DNA of 64,000 bases from Pseudomonas xantholysinigenes (GCF_014268885.2 NZ_CP077095.1:2423501-2487500), one strand, 5' to 3'. Positions 1 to 8,826 are shown, numbered from the stretch's first letter. Notes: generated by a model not told the origin, from the letters alone. Program-made: numbers and translations.

Positions 1-102
1 AGGGGGTAATGCTATGGCGTCGACTGTTCCAGCTTCCTTGCGGGCCGGTCGCGGCGCCGTGCTCCGGACAGGCCGGGCCGTGCGCCGCGCTCGTCGGAGT
101 GG

Positions 103-1752
103 TCAGGCCGGGACGTGCTGGGTGACCACGCGACCGGCTTCCATGCGTACCAACTGGTCGGCGATATCGAAGTAGCGATCATCGTGGGAGATCACGATGA
201 TGGTCTTGCCCAGGCGCTTGAGGTCGGGCAGCAGCTCGGTGTAGAAGATCCGGCGGAAGGTCGGGTCCTGGTCGGCGGCCCACTCGTCGAACACCAGCAC
301 CGGGCGATGCTCCAGCCAGGCATTGATCAGCGCCAGGCGCTTGCGTTGCCCGGTGGACAGGTCGGTGGTGGTGAACTTGCCGTCCTGGATGCTCACCTTG
401 TGTGAGATTTCCAGGCGTTCCAGGTACTGGTTGGCATCTTCGGGAATGCTCTGTTCACCCTGGATCACATCGTCGAACAGGTAGTAGTCGGCGAAGATCG
501 TGGTGAACAGCTGGCGATACTGGTCCCTGTCGCTGGCATCGATGATCTGGTCATCCAGTGCGATATGCCCCTGTTGTGGTGCATAGAGTCCCAGCAGCAG
601 CTTGATCAGCGTGGTCTTGCCACAGCCGTTCTCGCCGACGATGAAGACGATTTCGCCTTGTTCGATCCGCAGGTTGACCGGCCCCAGTCGGAAGGGCGCG
701 GCATCGCCCACCGCGGGGAAGGCGTAGCTCACCTCGACCAGTTCCAGGCTGCGCACCGTGGCCTTGGCCGCCGGTGCGTCGGTCAGCAGCAGGTGCGGCT
801 CGGGGGAAGAGAACTGCCGGGAAAGATCGGCGATGCGCTGGAAGGCAATGCCGGCACGGCCGACGATGGGCAGCGTGCCGATCAGGTGTTCCAGCGGGCC
901 TTTCATGTACAGCAGCACCAGGACGAAGCCACTGATGACCGCTTTGTCCTGCCCAGGGCCGGCCCCGTGCATCAGCAGTGCGACGCCGATGACCACGAAG
1001 AACAGCATGGAGCCGAAGGTCTTGGCGATCACGAAGGTGTTGATCGCGCGGATCTGGGTCTTGCAGATGAAATCCGCGGTGGCCTGGATGCCATGCACGA
1101 ACATGCGGTGGCGACGGGGGCGGTGGATGCGCAGTTCCTTCGCGCCACCGGCGACGGCGTTGTACTGGCGTTGCAGGTCGTCCTCGGCATCGCGGGCGGC
1201 CATGAAGCCGCGCACGCCTACCGATTGCGCCAGGTACTGGGCGCTCGTGCCCACGGCGATGGCCGCCAGCATCAGCAGGAACATCGGCCATGACAGCATG
1301 GCCAGGTAGCCCAGGCAGCCCAAGGTCACCGTCAGCGAGATCGCCAGGGGCGCGAAGGCGAAGGCGAAGTCGCTGATGGTGTCGACATCATGGGTCAGTA
1401 CCGGAATCAGACGGTGGCTGCGAAAGCGCTCGATCTGCTCGATCGGCGCGGCGAGCACCTTCTCCCCCAGTGTTTTACGCAGGCGGGCGATGATGTGCTG
1501 GCCGACATAGTTGGTACCGATATCCGACAGGATCGTGCTCACCAGTGCCAACAGGCACAACCCGGCAAAGCCCAGGATCAGGTTGTGCCCCAGTTCGCCC
1601 TCGGCGTGCAGCGCGCCGTTGATGGTGGCCAGCAGCGTGGTCACGCTCAGGCCCCCGATCATGCCGAGGAAGATGGACAGGGTGACGATCGGCCAGAATG
1701 GCCTGAGCAGGGCCAGCAATTCACGCAGGGCCCCGCGGTTGGAAGTGCTCAT
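103..1752 (-). CDS. pvdE: PvdE, pyoverdine precursor ABC exporter
   Basis: 549 residues, a fused half-transporter of the cyclic-peptide exporter type. Six hydrophobic segments fill roughly residues 15-300. The nucleotide-binding domain follows, with Walker A (GENGCGKTT, about 370-378), an ABC signature written LSTGQRKR (about 466) and Walker B ending VFDEW (about 485-490). In fluorescent pseudomonads PvdE moves acylated ferribactin from the cytoplasm into the periplasm for maturation. It starts 16 nt after the pvdA stop, so pvdA-pvdE is one unit driven from the iron-starvation box upstream of pvdA. Length and neighbours fit PvdE closely; a general peptide exporter is the only alternative and the context makes it unlikely. 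Confidence 0.95.
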   Translation of the reverse strand: MSTSNRGALRELLALLRPFWPIVTLSIFLGMIGGLSVTTLLATINGALHAEGELGHNLILGFAGLCLLALVSTILSDIGTNYVGQHIIARLRKTLGEKVLAAPIEQIERFRSHRLIPVLTHDVDTISDFAFAFAPLAISLTVTLGCLGYLAMLSWPMFLLMLAAIAVGTSAQYLAQSVGVRGFMAARDAEDDLQRQYNAVAGGAKELRIHRPRRHRMFVHGIQATADFICKTQIRAINTFVIAKTFGSMLFFVVIGVALLMHGAGPGQDKAVISGFVLVLLYMKGPLEHLIGTLPIVGRAGIAFQRIADLSRQFSSPEPHLLLTDAPAAKATVRSLELVEVSYAFPAVGDAAPFRLGPVNLRIEQGEIVFIVGENGCGKTTLIKLLLGLYAPQQGHIALDDQIIDASDRDQYRQLFTTIFADYYLFDDVIQGEQSIPEDANQYLERLEISHKVSIQDGKFTTTDLSTGQRKRLALINAWLEHRPVLVFDEWAADQDPTFRRIFYTELLPDLKRLGKTIIVISHDDRYFDIADQLVRMEAGRVVTQHVPA

Positions 1753-1768
1753 CGACTGGTTCCCGTCC

Positions 1769-3103
1769 TCAGGCGCAGGTCTGGCGCAGGCTGGCCGGCG
1801 CGTTGCTGGCCTGCTTGCCCAGGTGCTGGTAGAGCGACTGACCGATCTCCGCCGCGCGTGCCGGCAGTACCGACAGCAGCGTGTCGCTCAGGCCATGGGA
1901 GGCTTCGCAGAACCCTTGCAGGTAGACGTTGGCGCCAAACTCGGGGTTGGCCAGCGCGCGGTAGTCGCGGTCCACCTCGAAGTCCTTCAGGTGCTGCTGC
2001 AGTGGCGCCAGCAATTCGCGGTGCGAGCGGCGTTCGTAGCCAGTGGCGAGGATCACTGCGTCGTAGCGGTGGGTCTGGCGCACATCGGTGGCCAGGTCGC
2101 GCAGGGTCAGCTCGATGCCTGCGGCGGTTTCCACCACGTCTTCGATGGTGCGGCGGCACAGCACGGCGTGGCGGTACTGATGGGCGACCTTCTGGCGGTA
2201 AAGGATGCCGTAGATGCGCTCGAGCAGGTCGACATCGACTACCGAGTAGTTGGTGTTGTGGTATTCGCTGACCAGCTTCTCGCGCTCGGCGTGGGGTTGG
2301 TTGAACACCAGGTCGGTGTACTCGGGGGCGAAGATCTCGTTGACGAACGGGCTGTCGTCGGCGGGCTTGAGGGCCGAGGCGCGCAGGATCATGTCGACCT
2401 TGACCGATGGGTAGCTGTCATTGAGATCGATGAAGGCCTCGGCGGCGCTCTGCCCGGAGCCGACCACGGCGATGCGCATCGGCTTGCCTTCGTTGCAAGG
2501 CAGCTGCTGCAGCGCGCTCAGGTACTGGGAGTGGTGGAATACCCGCGGGTCGTTCTTGAAGGCGCGGAAGGCGTCGGGGATCTTCGGCGTGCCGCCGCTG
2601 CCGACCACCACCGAGCGGGCGCGGCGCTGGGTTTCACGGCCCTGCGGGTCGCGGGAGACGATGCGCAGGTGGTCGACCTTGCCCTCGCGCAGCTCAGGCT
2701 CGATGCGCAGCACTTCCTCGCCGTACACCGCCTGGGTGGCGAAGTGCTCGGCGGCCCAGCGCAGGTAGTCGTTGTACTCCAGGCGGCAGGGGTAGAAGGT
2801 GCCCAGGTTGATGAAGTCGGCCAGGCGCTGCTTCTGGTGCAGGTAGTTCACGAAGCTGTAGGGGCTGGTAGGGTTGCGCAGCGAAACCAGGTCCTTGAGG
2901 AAGGAGATCTGCAGCTCGCTCTGGGTGGCCAGGGTGTTGCCGTGCCAGCGGTAGTCGGTCTGCTTGTCGATGAACAGGGCGTCGAGGGCGTGGCCGTTGG
3001 TCTCGGCGAGCTCTTCCAGGGCGATGGCCAGGGCCAGGTTGGAAGGGCCGAAGCCGACGCCGATGAGGTCGTGGATTTTTTCGGGGGAAGAGGTCTGGCT
3101 CAT
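1769..3103 (-). CDS. pvdA: PvdA, L-ornithine N5-monooxygenase
   Basis: 444 residues, the usual PvdA length. It hydroxylates the side-chain nitrogen of L-ornithine with FAD, NADPH and O2, giving the hydroxamate precursor of pyoverdine. Visible: N-terminal FAD motif GVGFGPSNLA (from about residue 12), NADPH-binding VVGSGQSAAE (about 205-215) and the late ATGYE motif (about 350) of the SidA/IucD/PvdA family. The reading frame is open for about 230 codons further upstream, but that part overlaps pvdO antisense-like sequence; the start at 3103 is chosen because AGGAA lies 8 nt before ATG and the protein then begins MSQTSS like other PvdA proteins. A PvdS-type promoter lies in the 116-nt gap to pvdO. 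Confidence 0.96.
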   Translation of the reverse strand: MSQTSSPEKIHDLIGVGFGPSNLALAIALEELAETNGHALDALFIDKQTDYRWHGNTLATQSELQISFLKDLVSLRNPTSPYSFVNYLHQKQRLADFINLGTFYPCRLEYNDYLRWAAEHFATQAVYGEEVLRIEPELREGKVDHLRIVSRDPQGRETQRRARSVVVGSGGTPKIPDAFRAFKNDPRVFHHSQYLSALQQLPCNEGKPMRIAVVGSGQSAAEAFIDLNDSYPSVKVDMILRASALKPADDSPFVNEIFAPEYTDLVFNQPHAEREKLVSEYHNTNYSVVDVDLLERIYGILYRQKVAHQYRHAVLCRRTIEDVVETAAGIELTLRDLATDVRQTHRYDAVILATGYERRSHRELLAPLQQHLKDFEVDRDYRALANPEFGANVYLQGFCEASHGLSDTLLSVLPARAAEIGQSLYQHLGKQASNAPASLRQTCA

Positions 3104-3130
3104 GGTTGCGGTTCCTTGGATGGTCGAGTG

Positions 3131-3153
3131 GGGGCGCCGCTGAAGGGCGCCCC
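3131..3153 (-). promoter_or_regulatory. GC-rich hairpin in the pvdA leader
   Basis: An 8-bp all-GC inverted repeat (GGGGCGCC, 3131-3138, and GGCGCCCC, 3146-3153) with a 7-nt loop. It lies downstream of the putative PvdS promoter and upstream of the pvdA Shine-Dalgarno, so it would form in the pvdA 5' leader; it could also help end read-through from pvdO. There is no T-run on either side. Role is unproven. Confidence 0.4.
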
Positions 3154-3180
3154 GTGTCCTGCGCAAGTACACCGATAGGA

Positions 3181-3204
3181 ACGAGCCTGCTGGCGGAGAA
3201 TTTA
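3181..3204 (-). promoter_or_regulatory. Iron-starvation (PvdS) box upstream of pvdA
   Basis: Read on the minus strand: TAAAT (3204-3200), exactly 16 nt, then CGT (3183-3181). This matches the TAAAT-N16/17-CGT element recognised by the extracytoplasmic sigma factor PvdS in pyoverdine gene promoters. It sits about 80 nt before the pvdA start and just after the pvdO stop, so pvdA-pvdE can be transcribed independently of pvdMNO. The match is seen in the sequence; the function is inferred. Confidence 0.8.
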
Positions 3205-3219
3205 CCGCCGCCGGGCGCT

Positions 3220-4080
3220 TTACAGCTCGCGGACCACGCGGAATCCGATCCAGTCGCCACGGTCGTCGCGCACCGTGGTGTTGCGGTTGCCCGAGCGCGA
3301 GAAGATCGGCGCCTCGCCCCAGTCGTTGCCGCGGATCGAGATCTGCCGGCAGTCGGCTTCCTTCCTGGCGCTGCCGTCGGCCGGCGCGCCGACATAGCTG
3401 TCGTGGTAGCAGTCGGCGACCCACTCGTAGACGTTGCCGTGCATGTCGTACACGCCGAAGGCATTGGCCGGGAAACTGCCCACCGGTGAGCTGTAGCTGA
3501 AGCCGTCCTTGGGGCCGTAGACGTTGGCGTTCTTGCTGATCTCGAGGTTGGCGTCGGGCTCGAACGGGAACATGCCGGTGCTGCCGCCGCGGGCGGCGTA
3601 TTCGCGCTGGGCTTCGCTGACCATGGCGTAGTGCTTGCCGGTTTTCTTCGACAGCCAGGCCACATAGTGCTCGATGTCTTCGTAGCTCATGCACACCGCT
3701 GGCTGGCGAGGGCCCTGCTGGTAGCTGGGTTTGCTGTTGGTGCAGCGCCGTCCGGGGCGATCGTCGCCGTCGGCGATGACGATGCCGGTGGCTTTCTGGT
3801 AGTCGGCCCATTCACCGGCGGTGATCTGGAAGCGGCTGATGGCGAACGGCTTGGCGAAGGTCACCGGGTGCTGCGGACCTTCGTCGTCCTGGCGGCCCAT
3901 TTCGTCGGGCGGGGTGCCCATGGTGAAGGTGCCGGCGGGCAGCACGACCATTTCCGGGCAGGTCTTGTCACAGTCGCGGAACACCGTGCCGGGCTTGTCC
4001 GACGGCTGCGCGGCCAGGGCCGGCAGGCTGCAGGCGGCCAGCACGGCGGCCAGGGTGAGGCGGTGCAGGGGTGCGCTCAT
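3220..4080 (-). CDS. pvdO: PvdO, periplasmic pyoverdine chromophore maturation protein (FGE-sulfatase fold)
   Basis: 286 residues. An N-terminal signal peptide (to about residue 23, ending ALAA) leads into a formylglycine-generating-enzyme/sulfatase-modifying-factor domain; typical stretches such as AGTFTMG, YEWVADC and the late GNRNTTVR are visible. In P. fluorescens and P. aeruginosa PvdO is needed in the periplasm to oxidise dihydropyoverdine to the mature chromophore, although it is not a classical FGE. The start at 4080 is the one that gives the signal peptide; a longer open frame upstream overlaps pvdN. It starts 14 nt after the pvdN stop, consistent with a pvdMNO operon. Confidence 0.92.
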   Translation of the reverse strand: MSAPLHRLTLAAVLAACSLPALAAQPSDKPGTVFRDCDKTCPEMVVLPAGTFTMGTPPDEMGRQDDEGPQHPVTFAKPFAISRFQITAGEWADYQKATGIVIADGDDRPGRRCTNSKPSYQQGPRQPAVCMSYEDIEHYVAWLSKKTGKHYAMVSEAQREYAARGGSTGMFPFEPDANLEISKNANVYGPKDGFSYSSPVGSFPANAFGVYDMHGNVYEWVADCYHDSYVGAPADGSARKEADCRQISIRGNDWGEAPIFSRSGNRNTTVRDDRGDWIGFRVVREL

Positions 4081-4094
4081 GGAAGATGCCTTGT

Positions 4095-5369
4095 TCAAAG
4101 TTGCTGGGTAATGAGGGACATGGCCCGGTCTATCTGCTGCTCGTCGTTGAGCAGGCTCGGCGCCAGGCGGATCACCGGGCCGACGTCGCGGTATACGGCG
4201 TCGCACATCACCTTGTTGCTGGTGAGGTGCGCGGCGACGGCGTCGGCGTCGCGATCCTTGATGCGGAAGAAGGTGAAACCGGCGGAGAACTGTTCGCTGC
4301 GCGGGGTCACCAGTTGGATCTGACGGTGCTCGGTCAGGCGCTGTTTAAGCAGGCTGTTGAGCTGGTGGATGCGCTGCTGCACCTCGGCCTTGCCCAGCTG
4401 CAGGTGCAGCTTGAACGCTTCGCTGGCGGCCCAGCGATGCTCGAAGGCGTGGTAGCCGCCCGGGGTCATGATGGTGGCGAAGTCTTCGTCGCGGGAGAAG
4501 GTGGCGACGCTGGGCACCAGGTGCTGCATGCCGGTGGAGGCGGCGCAGATGATCCCGGTGCCGCGCGGGCCGAACATCCACTTGTGGGTGCCGGCGATGA
4601 AGTAGTCGCAGTTGAAGTCGGCGAAGCGGGCGTTTTCCACGCCGAAGCCATGCACGCCGTCGACCACATACAGGATGCGCTCGGCTTCACTGCGCTCGCG
4701 GTTGTGCCGGCGCACCAGTTCACCGATCTCGCCTACTGGCAGCTTGACGCTGCTGCCAGAGTGCACCCAGGTCATGCCCAGCACCCGGGTGTTGGGCTTG
4801 ATGGCCTTGTCGAGGGTGCTCAGCACCTGGTCGGTGGACACCGTCCACGGGTCGTCGAACAGGCGGATCTGGCGCACCGCGGTGCCTTGGCGCTGGTTGC
4901 GGAACTCCAGCGCCTTCTGCGCGGAATAGTGTTCGTGCTCGGTAATCAGGATCTCCTGCCCGGCGCCGACTTTGAGGCCGCCATAGATCATCGCCAGGCC
5001 TTCGGTGGTGCTGCCGGTCAGGGCGATCTGGCGCGGGCCGACCTCCAGGTAGCGCGCGGCCCACTCGCGTACTTCATCCTCGCGCTGCCATTCGTACTGG
5101 CTTTCCCAGTCCATCAGCGCGGCGGGGTTGCGGTCGAGGTCGGCGCGGTGGCGGTCGATGGCGGCCTGCACCGGACGGGGGTGGGCGGTGACCAAAAAGT
5201 TGGCGAAGTGCGCCACGTTGGGGTCGAGGGGGAACAGCTCACGCAGGTTGCGCCATTTGTCGGCGCCGCTCAGCGGCTTGTCGGGGGTATCGGCCAGGGC
5301 CTGGGGCAGCAGCGGCAGGCTGGCGGCCAGCAGGCTGGCCTGCTTGAGAAAGGTGCGACGGTTGCTCAT
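4095..5369 (-). CDS. pvdN: PvdN, periplasmic PLP-dependent pyoverdine side-chain tailoring enzyme
   Basis: 424 residues of the class V aminotransferase (NifS-like) fold. The N-terminus MSNRRTFLKQ is a twin-arginine signal, in keeping with PvdN being exported folded with its cofactor by Tat. The Schiff-base lysine is in AGTHKWMFGPRG (about residue 261). PvdN converts the glutamate side chain attached to the pyoverdine chromophore into its succinamide form. The start at 5369 is preferred because it gives the Tat motif; the frame stays open upstream into pvdM. It follows pvdM by 16 nt and precedes pvdO by 14 nt. Confidence 0.93.
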   Translation of the reverse strand: MSNRRTFLKQASLLAASLPLLPQALADTPDKPLSGADKWRNLRELFPLDPNVAHFANFLVTAHPRPVQAAIDRHRADLDRNPAALMDWESQYEWQREDEVREWAARYLEVGPRQIALTGSTTEGLAMIYGGLKVGAGQEILITEHEHYSAQKALEFRNQRQGTAVRQIRLFDDPWTVSTDQVLSTLDKAIKPNTRVLGMTWVHSGSSVKLPVGEIGELVRRHNRERSEAERILYVVDGVHGFGVENARFADFNCDYFIAGTHKWMFGPRGTGIICAASTGMQHLVPSVATFSRDEDFATIMTPGGYHAFEHRWAASEAFKLHLQLGKAEVQQRIHQLNSLLKQRLTEHRQIQLVTPRSEQFSAGFTFFRIKDRDADAVAAHLTSNKVMCDAVYRDVGPVIRLAPSLLNDEQQIDRAMSLITQQL

Positions 5370-5385
5370 GGAAGACAGGCTCGAC

Positions 5386-6735
5386 TCAACGGTTGGCGAC
5401 GGGGTGGGCGGACTTCTGCACCTGCTCCCAGACGCGCAGGAAATTGCCCGCCCAGAGTTTGGCAATGTCGGTTTCGCTGTAGCCGCGGCTGAGCAGCTCG
5501 GCGGTGACGTTGCGAATCTCGCTGACATCCTTCCAGCCGTCCAGGCCGCCGCCGTCGTTGAAGTCCGAGCTGATGCCGACATGGTCGATGCCGACTTTCT
5601 TCACCGTGTAGTCGATGGCGTCGACGTACTGCTTGAGGGTCGCCTTGGGCTCTTCTTCGAGGATGCCGTACAGGGTGCTGGCGTATTCGCCGAAGCGCTG
5701 CTCGGGCCAGATGGCGATCACCGCGTCGCCCGGCATCAGCGCATTGGCCAGGCCCTGCAGCGGTTGCAGGTCGAAGCGCGCGCGCAAGGCCTCGAGCTTG
5801 TCCAGCACCGGCTTGCCCAGCGGCTTGAGATACTGGCCGAAGCCAACCACCTGGATGACCCCGCCGCTGTCCTTGATCAGTTGCATCTCCTTGTCGGAGA
5901 GGTTGCGCGGGATGTCCACCAGCGCCCGGGGCGCCGAGTGCGAGGCGACGAAGGGCGCGCGCGACAGGCGGGCGACGTCCTCCAGGGCCAGGGTCGACAT
6001 CTGCGACACATCGATGATCACGCCCAGGTCGTTGAGGCGCTTGACCGCCTGTTCGCCGATCGGCGACAGGCCGCCGAGGGCGTCGGCGCTGTCGTTGAAG
6101 AACGGCAGTGGGCGCGAGGAGTCGGCCCAGTCGTTGTTGCCGGTGTAGCTGAAGCCGAACATGCGCATGCCGCGCGCGGCCCACAGGTCCAGCTGCGCCA
6201 GGTCGTGGCCGAGCGGGTAAGCGTTGAGCATGCTGATGAAGATGGCGAACTTGCCTTCGCCATTGAGGCGGCGGAAGTCCTCGGGGGTGTAGGCGATGCC
6301 GACCTGGTTGGGGAAGTCGCGGACTATGCCGCTGATGATCTTGTAGCGGGCTTCCTGCTCCTGGCGCGCCGCGTCGACGAAACCGGGGGTGGGGCGGTGC
6401 GGGGCGTTGGCGCCGTTCCAGATCTCCGGCCAGCCGAAGATGGTCAGCGCCGCGCCCGACAAGCGACCCTTGCCGGCCTTGACCAGGTCGAACTGGCCAG
6501 GGCCGTCCTTGTCCAGCTCGTGGCCGGCGGCGCCCAGGTCCAGGGGCACGGTGATGTGGCTGTCGAACGACAGCATGTGCTCGTGCAAGGCGTTGGCCTG
6601 CTCGACGACCTGGCGTGGGTAGCCGGCCTCGCGTGGCCAGTAGAGGTAGCCGGCGGCGCTGCCCAGGGCGACTGCCAGGGCCAGCGGCAGGCCGATGTAC
6701 AGGGCTTTGCGGGAACGGGTCTTGGTCATTGCCAT
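5386..6735 (-). CDS. pvdM: PvdM, periplasmic dipeptidase-like pyoverdine maturation protein
   Basis: 449 residues of the membrane-dipeptidase family (peptidase M19, amidohydrolase fold). One hydrophobic segment (about residues 13-30) acts as signal or anchor. M19-type stretches are visible, including FDSHITVPLDL near residue 55 (HxT rather than HxD) and GISSDFNDGGG near 400. PvdM is essential for periplasmic oxidation of ferribactin to dihydropyoverdine, with no peptidase activity shown in that role. Two in-frame ATGs lie 6 nt apart (6735, 6729); the first is given. It is the first gene of pvdMNO and has a PvdS-type box about 65 nt upstream. Confidence 0.93.
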   Translation of the reverse strand: MAMTKTRSRKALYIGLPLALAVALGSAAGYLYWPREAGYPRQVVEQANALHEHMLSFDSHITVPLDLGAAGHELDKDGPGQFDLVKAGKGRLSGAALTIFGWPEIWNGANAPHRPTPGFVDAARQEQEARYKIISGIVRDFPNQVGIAYTPEDFRRLNGEGKFAIFISMLNAYPLGHDLAQLDLWAARGMRMFGFSYTGNNDWADSSRPLPFFNDSADALGGLSPIGEQAVKRLNDLGVIIDVSQMSTLALEDVARLSRAPFVASHSAPRALVDIPRNLSDKEMQLIKDSGGVIQVVGFGQYLKPLGKPVLDKLEALRARFDLQPLQGLANALMPGDAVIAIWPEQRFGEYASTLYGILEEEPKATLKQYVDAIDYTVKKVGIDHVGISSDFNDGGGLDGWKDVSEIRNVTAELLSRGYSETDIAKLWAGNFLRVWEQVQKSAHPVANR

Positions 6736-6798
6736 CTCGTTGCGGACTGATCGGATCGGCCTGCCGACAGGGACGGGCAGGGCTCGGGTATCAGGTGG

Positions 6799-6822
6799 AC
6801 GAACGGCAGGGGGGGAAATTTA
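6799..6822 (-). promoter_or_regulatory. Iron-starvation (PvdS) box upstream of pvdM
   Basis: Minus strand: TAAAT (6822-6818), 16 nt, CGT (6801-6799), the same spacing as the box before pvdA. It lies in the 166-bp divergent region between pvdM and the FlxA-like gene and would place the pvdMNO transcription start about 50-55 nt before the pvdM ATG. Direct sequence match; PvdS control is inferred from the known consensus. Confidence 0.8.
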
Positions 6823-6901
6823 TCGGTGTGGCGTCATTCAAGAACGCGCGGGGGCGGCCGATAACCGTTTGTGTAAAAGTCCATTTCAAGGAAGGTTCGC
6901 A

Positions 6902-7336
6902 ATGGTTGGAATAACCACCGCCAACATCAACATCCCGCCGCTGACAGGCGCCGCCCAGCCATCGACTGCTGCAACGCCGCCGGGCACGCCGCAGGTCAAC
7001 GAGCAGGGCAACCTGGTCTTCAAGGGTGATGCGTTCAAGGTCCAAGACACCAAGCCCGAGGAACTTGCAACCGGCAAGGACGAGCCGCCGAGCATCAAGG
7101 AGCTGCGCGAGCAGATCAAGCGCTTGCAGAAGCAGCTGGAGCAGGAGCAGAAGCAACTGGCCCAGTTGCAGGAACAGGCCAAGGATGACCCGACCAAGAT
7201 GGTGGCGGTCCAGGCCAAGCAGGCCAGCATCGCCACCCTGACCGGCCTGATCATGGCCGCGACCGGGCAACTGCTGGAGGCGCTGAACAAGATCGGTGGC
7301 AGCAGCGCTGGTGGTTCGGTCGACACCACGGCCTGA
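6902..7336 (+). CDS. FlxA-like coiled-coil protein
   Basis: 144 residues. The start at 6902 is preceded by AAGGAAGG with good spacing; the open frame further upstream is in the pvdM promoter. The first 50 residues are low-complexity and Pro/Thr-rich. Residues about 58-95 form a strongly charged Lys/Glu/Gln heptad region (coiled coil), and the rest is a helical segment with Gly/Ser at the end. This pattern fits the FlxA-like domain family, whose role is unknown outside flagellar regulons. There is no signal peptide or membrane segment. It is transcribed divergently from pvdM and ends at a strong hairpin. Confidence 0.75.
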   Translation: MVGITTANINIPPLTGAAQPSTAATPPGTPQVNEQGNLVFKGDAFKVQDTKPEELATGKDEPPSIKELREQIKRLQKQLEQEQKQLAQLQEQAKDDPTKMVAVQAKQASIATLTGLIMAATGQLLEALNKIGGSSAGGSVDTTA

Positions 7337-7345
7337 TGCACTGAT

Positions 7346-7373
7346 GCACCGGGGCCGCCGACGGCCCCGGTGC
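7346..7373. terminator. Bidirectional hairpin between FlxA-like gene and pbpG
   Basis: Perfect 12-bp stem (GCACCGGGGCCG, 7346-7357, with CGGCCCCGGTGC, 7362-7373) and a CCGA loop. It lies between two convergent genes, 9 nt after one stop and 7 nt before the other. There is no clear T-run, so termination efficiency is uncertain. Confidence 0.7.
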
Positions 7374-7380
7374 CTTGACC

Positions 7381-8310
7381 TCAGTCCTGGGCCAGGCGCG
7401 CGCGGTTCTGGCGCTCGCTCTTGTACTGCATGGCCACCGCCGGTGCCGGCTTGGCGTTGCCGGTTTCCAGCCATTGGCGCATGCGGCTGGCGTCGGCGAA
7501 GTGAGTGTACTTGCCGAAGGCATCGAGGATGACCATCGCCACCGGACGGTTGTCCATCTTCGTCAGCAGCACCAGGCAGTGGCCGGCCTCGTTGGTGAAG
7601 CCGGTCTTGGTCAGCTTGATGTCCCAGTTGCTCTTGTTGACCAGGTGGTCGGTGTTGCGAAAGCCCAGGGTGTAGTTGGGCTTGCGGAACGCCACGGTCT
7701 TCTCGCGGGTGGTCGACAGCTCGCTGAGCATTGGGTACTTGCGCGAGGCCATGAGCAGCTTGGCCAGGTCCTGGGCGGTGGAGACGTTCTGGGTCGACAG
7801 GCCGGTCGGCTCGACATAGCGGGTGTGGCTCATGCCCAGGCTGCGGGCCTTGGCGTTCATCGCCTTGATGAACGCGCCATAGCCGCCGGGGTAGTGGTTG
7901 GCCAGGCTGTTGGCCGCGCGGTTTTCCGACGACATCAGGGTGATCAGCAAGGTCTCGCGGCGGTTCAGCTCGCTACCCAGGCGCACGCGCGAGTACACGC
8001 CTTTCATCTCCGGGTTGTTGGCGATGGTCATGCTGAGCATTTCGTCCATGGGCAGCTTGGCGTCGAGCACGACCATCGCGGTCATCAGCTTGGTGACCGA
8101 GGCGATGGGGCGCACGCGATCGGCGTGGCTGGCGTACAGCTCCTTGTTGGTGTTCAGGTCGATCAGCAGGGCGCTGCCGGAGGCCAGGTGCAGCTTGGCG
8201 GGGTCGCGCTGCTGCTGGGGCGGGGGTTGTTGTGCAGCAGCGGTCGACGGCAGGGTCGCGGTACCTGTGAGCAACAGCAGCAGGCTGAGGATGGACAGGG
8301 AAGTTTTCAC
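7381..8310 (-). CDS. pbpG: D-alanyl-D-alanine endopeptidase PbpG (PBP7)
   Basis: About 309 residues, peptidase S11 family. It hydrolyses D-Ala-meso-DAP cross-links of peptidoglycan in the periplasm. Numbered from the GTG at 8310, the signal peptide runs to about residue 26. The penicillin-binding motifs are all present: SVTK (71-74), SEN (128-130) and KTG (235-237). No ATG fits the signal peptide; GTG at 8310 (giving MKTSLSILS) or 8322 are the best starts, and neither has a strong Shine-Dalgarno, so the exact N-terminus is unsure. It is convergent with the FlxA-like gene and has no link to the pyoverdine genes. Confidence 0.92.
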   Translation of the reverse strand: MKTSLSILSLLLLLTGTATLPSTAAAQQPPPQQQRDPAKLHLASGSALLIDLNTNKELYASHADRVRPIASVTKLMTAMVVLDAKLPMDEMLSMTIANNPEMKGVYSRVRLGSELNRRETLLITLMSSENRAANSLANHYPGGYGAFIKAMNAKARSLGMSHTRYVEPTGLSTQNVSTAQDLAKLLMASRKYPMLSELSTTREKTVAFRKPNYTLGFRNTDHLVNKSNWDIKLTKTGFTNEAGHCLVLLTKMDNRPVAMVILDAFGKYTHFADASRMRQWLETGNAKPAPAVAMQYKSERQNRARLAQD

Positions 8311-8322
8311 GTTGAGGCTCAC

Positions 8323-8826
8323 TAAATGTTGGTATGTCGTTGGCTGTGCAAGGGTTTCCCCCAAAAAACCGTTGCATTTTGGAGTATGGCTCAGCGGCTG
8401 TCGAATGCCTTATATCCAAAGGGCGCAAGGTGAAGGAAATTTAATCCTTCTGCTGCCTGCTCTGCCAAAGCCAAAATATCCAGCTGCGTCGGTGCTTCAC
8501 GCTGCGGGTACCATTCGTATTCATGTAACTCGCCAGGCCTGCTCCGGCTATGGTTCAGTCTCGGTCGAAGCGACTGGTCGGTATCAAACCGATTCGTACA
8601 GTGCCTAGAAAGGTACTTTCGAATGGCCTTTGTTGGGCCTCTGGACGGGTGCGTTAATTGCTCCTCTGAAGGCTAAATGTCATTGATCTGTGCGGATTAT
8701 CGAAGATTCAGCCCGTGGCAAACCTGGGGTTTGCCACGGTGCTCAAACGGTATGTGACGGAAATCATTGCCACTGCCGACGACGCCTCGGCAGCCGGCAA
8801 TGCCTATCCCGCGCAGCAGGTGCCTT
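8323..8826. other. 500-bp non-coding stretch upstream of pbpG
   Basis: No convincing gene on either strand: the short open frames have no Shine-Dalgarno and no recognisable product. Base composition becomes progressively more AT-rich toward the acyltransferase gene. The only structured element is the hairpin at 8714-8738. Confidence 0.5.
8714..8738 (-). terminator. Hairpin downstream of acyltransferase gene
   Basis: Perfect 11-bp stem (CGTGGCAAACC, 8714-8724, and GGTTTGCCACG, 8728-8738) with a 3-nt loop, 89 nt past the stop of the acyltransferase gene. No T-run follows on the minus strand, so it is only a possible terminator. Confidence 0.4.

Noticed and set aside
1..102. Possible terminator or gene downstream of pvdE
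   Set aside because: GC-rich but without a clean stem and T-run; too close to the window edge to judge.
1511..3178. 555-codon plus-strand open frame opposite pvdA
   Set aside because: Its Gly/Ala/Val/Gln-rich low-complexity product is the antisense shadow of pvdA; no ribosome site or family.
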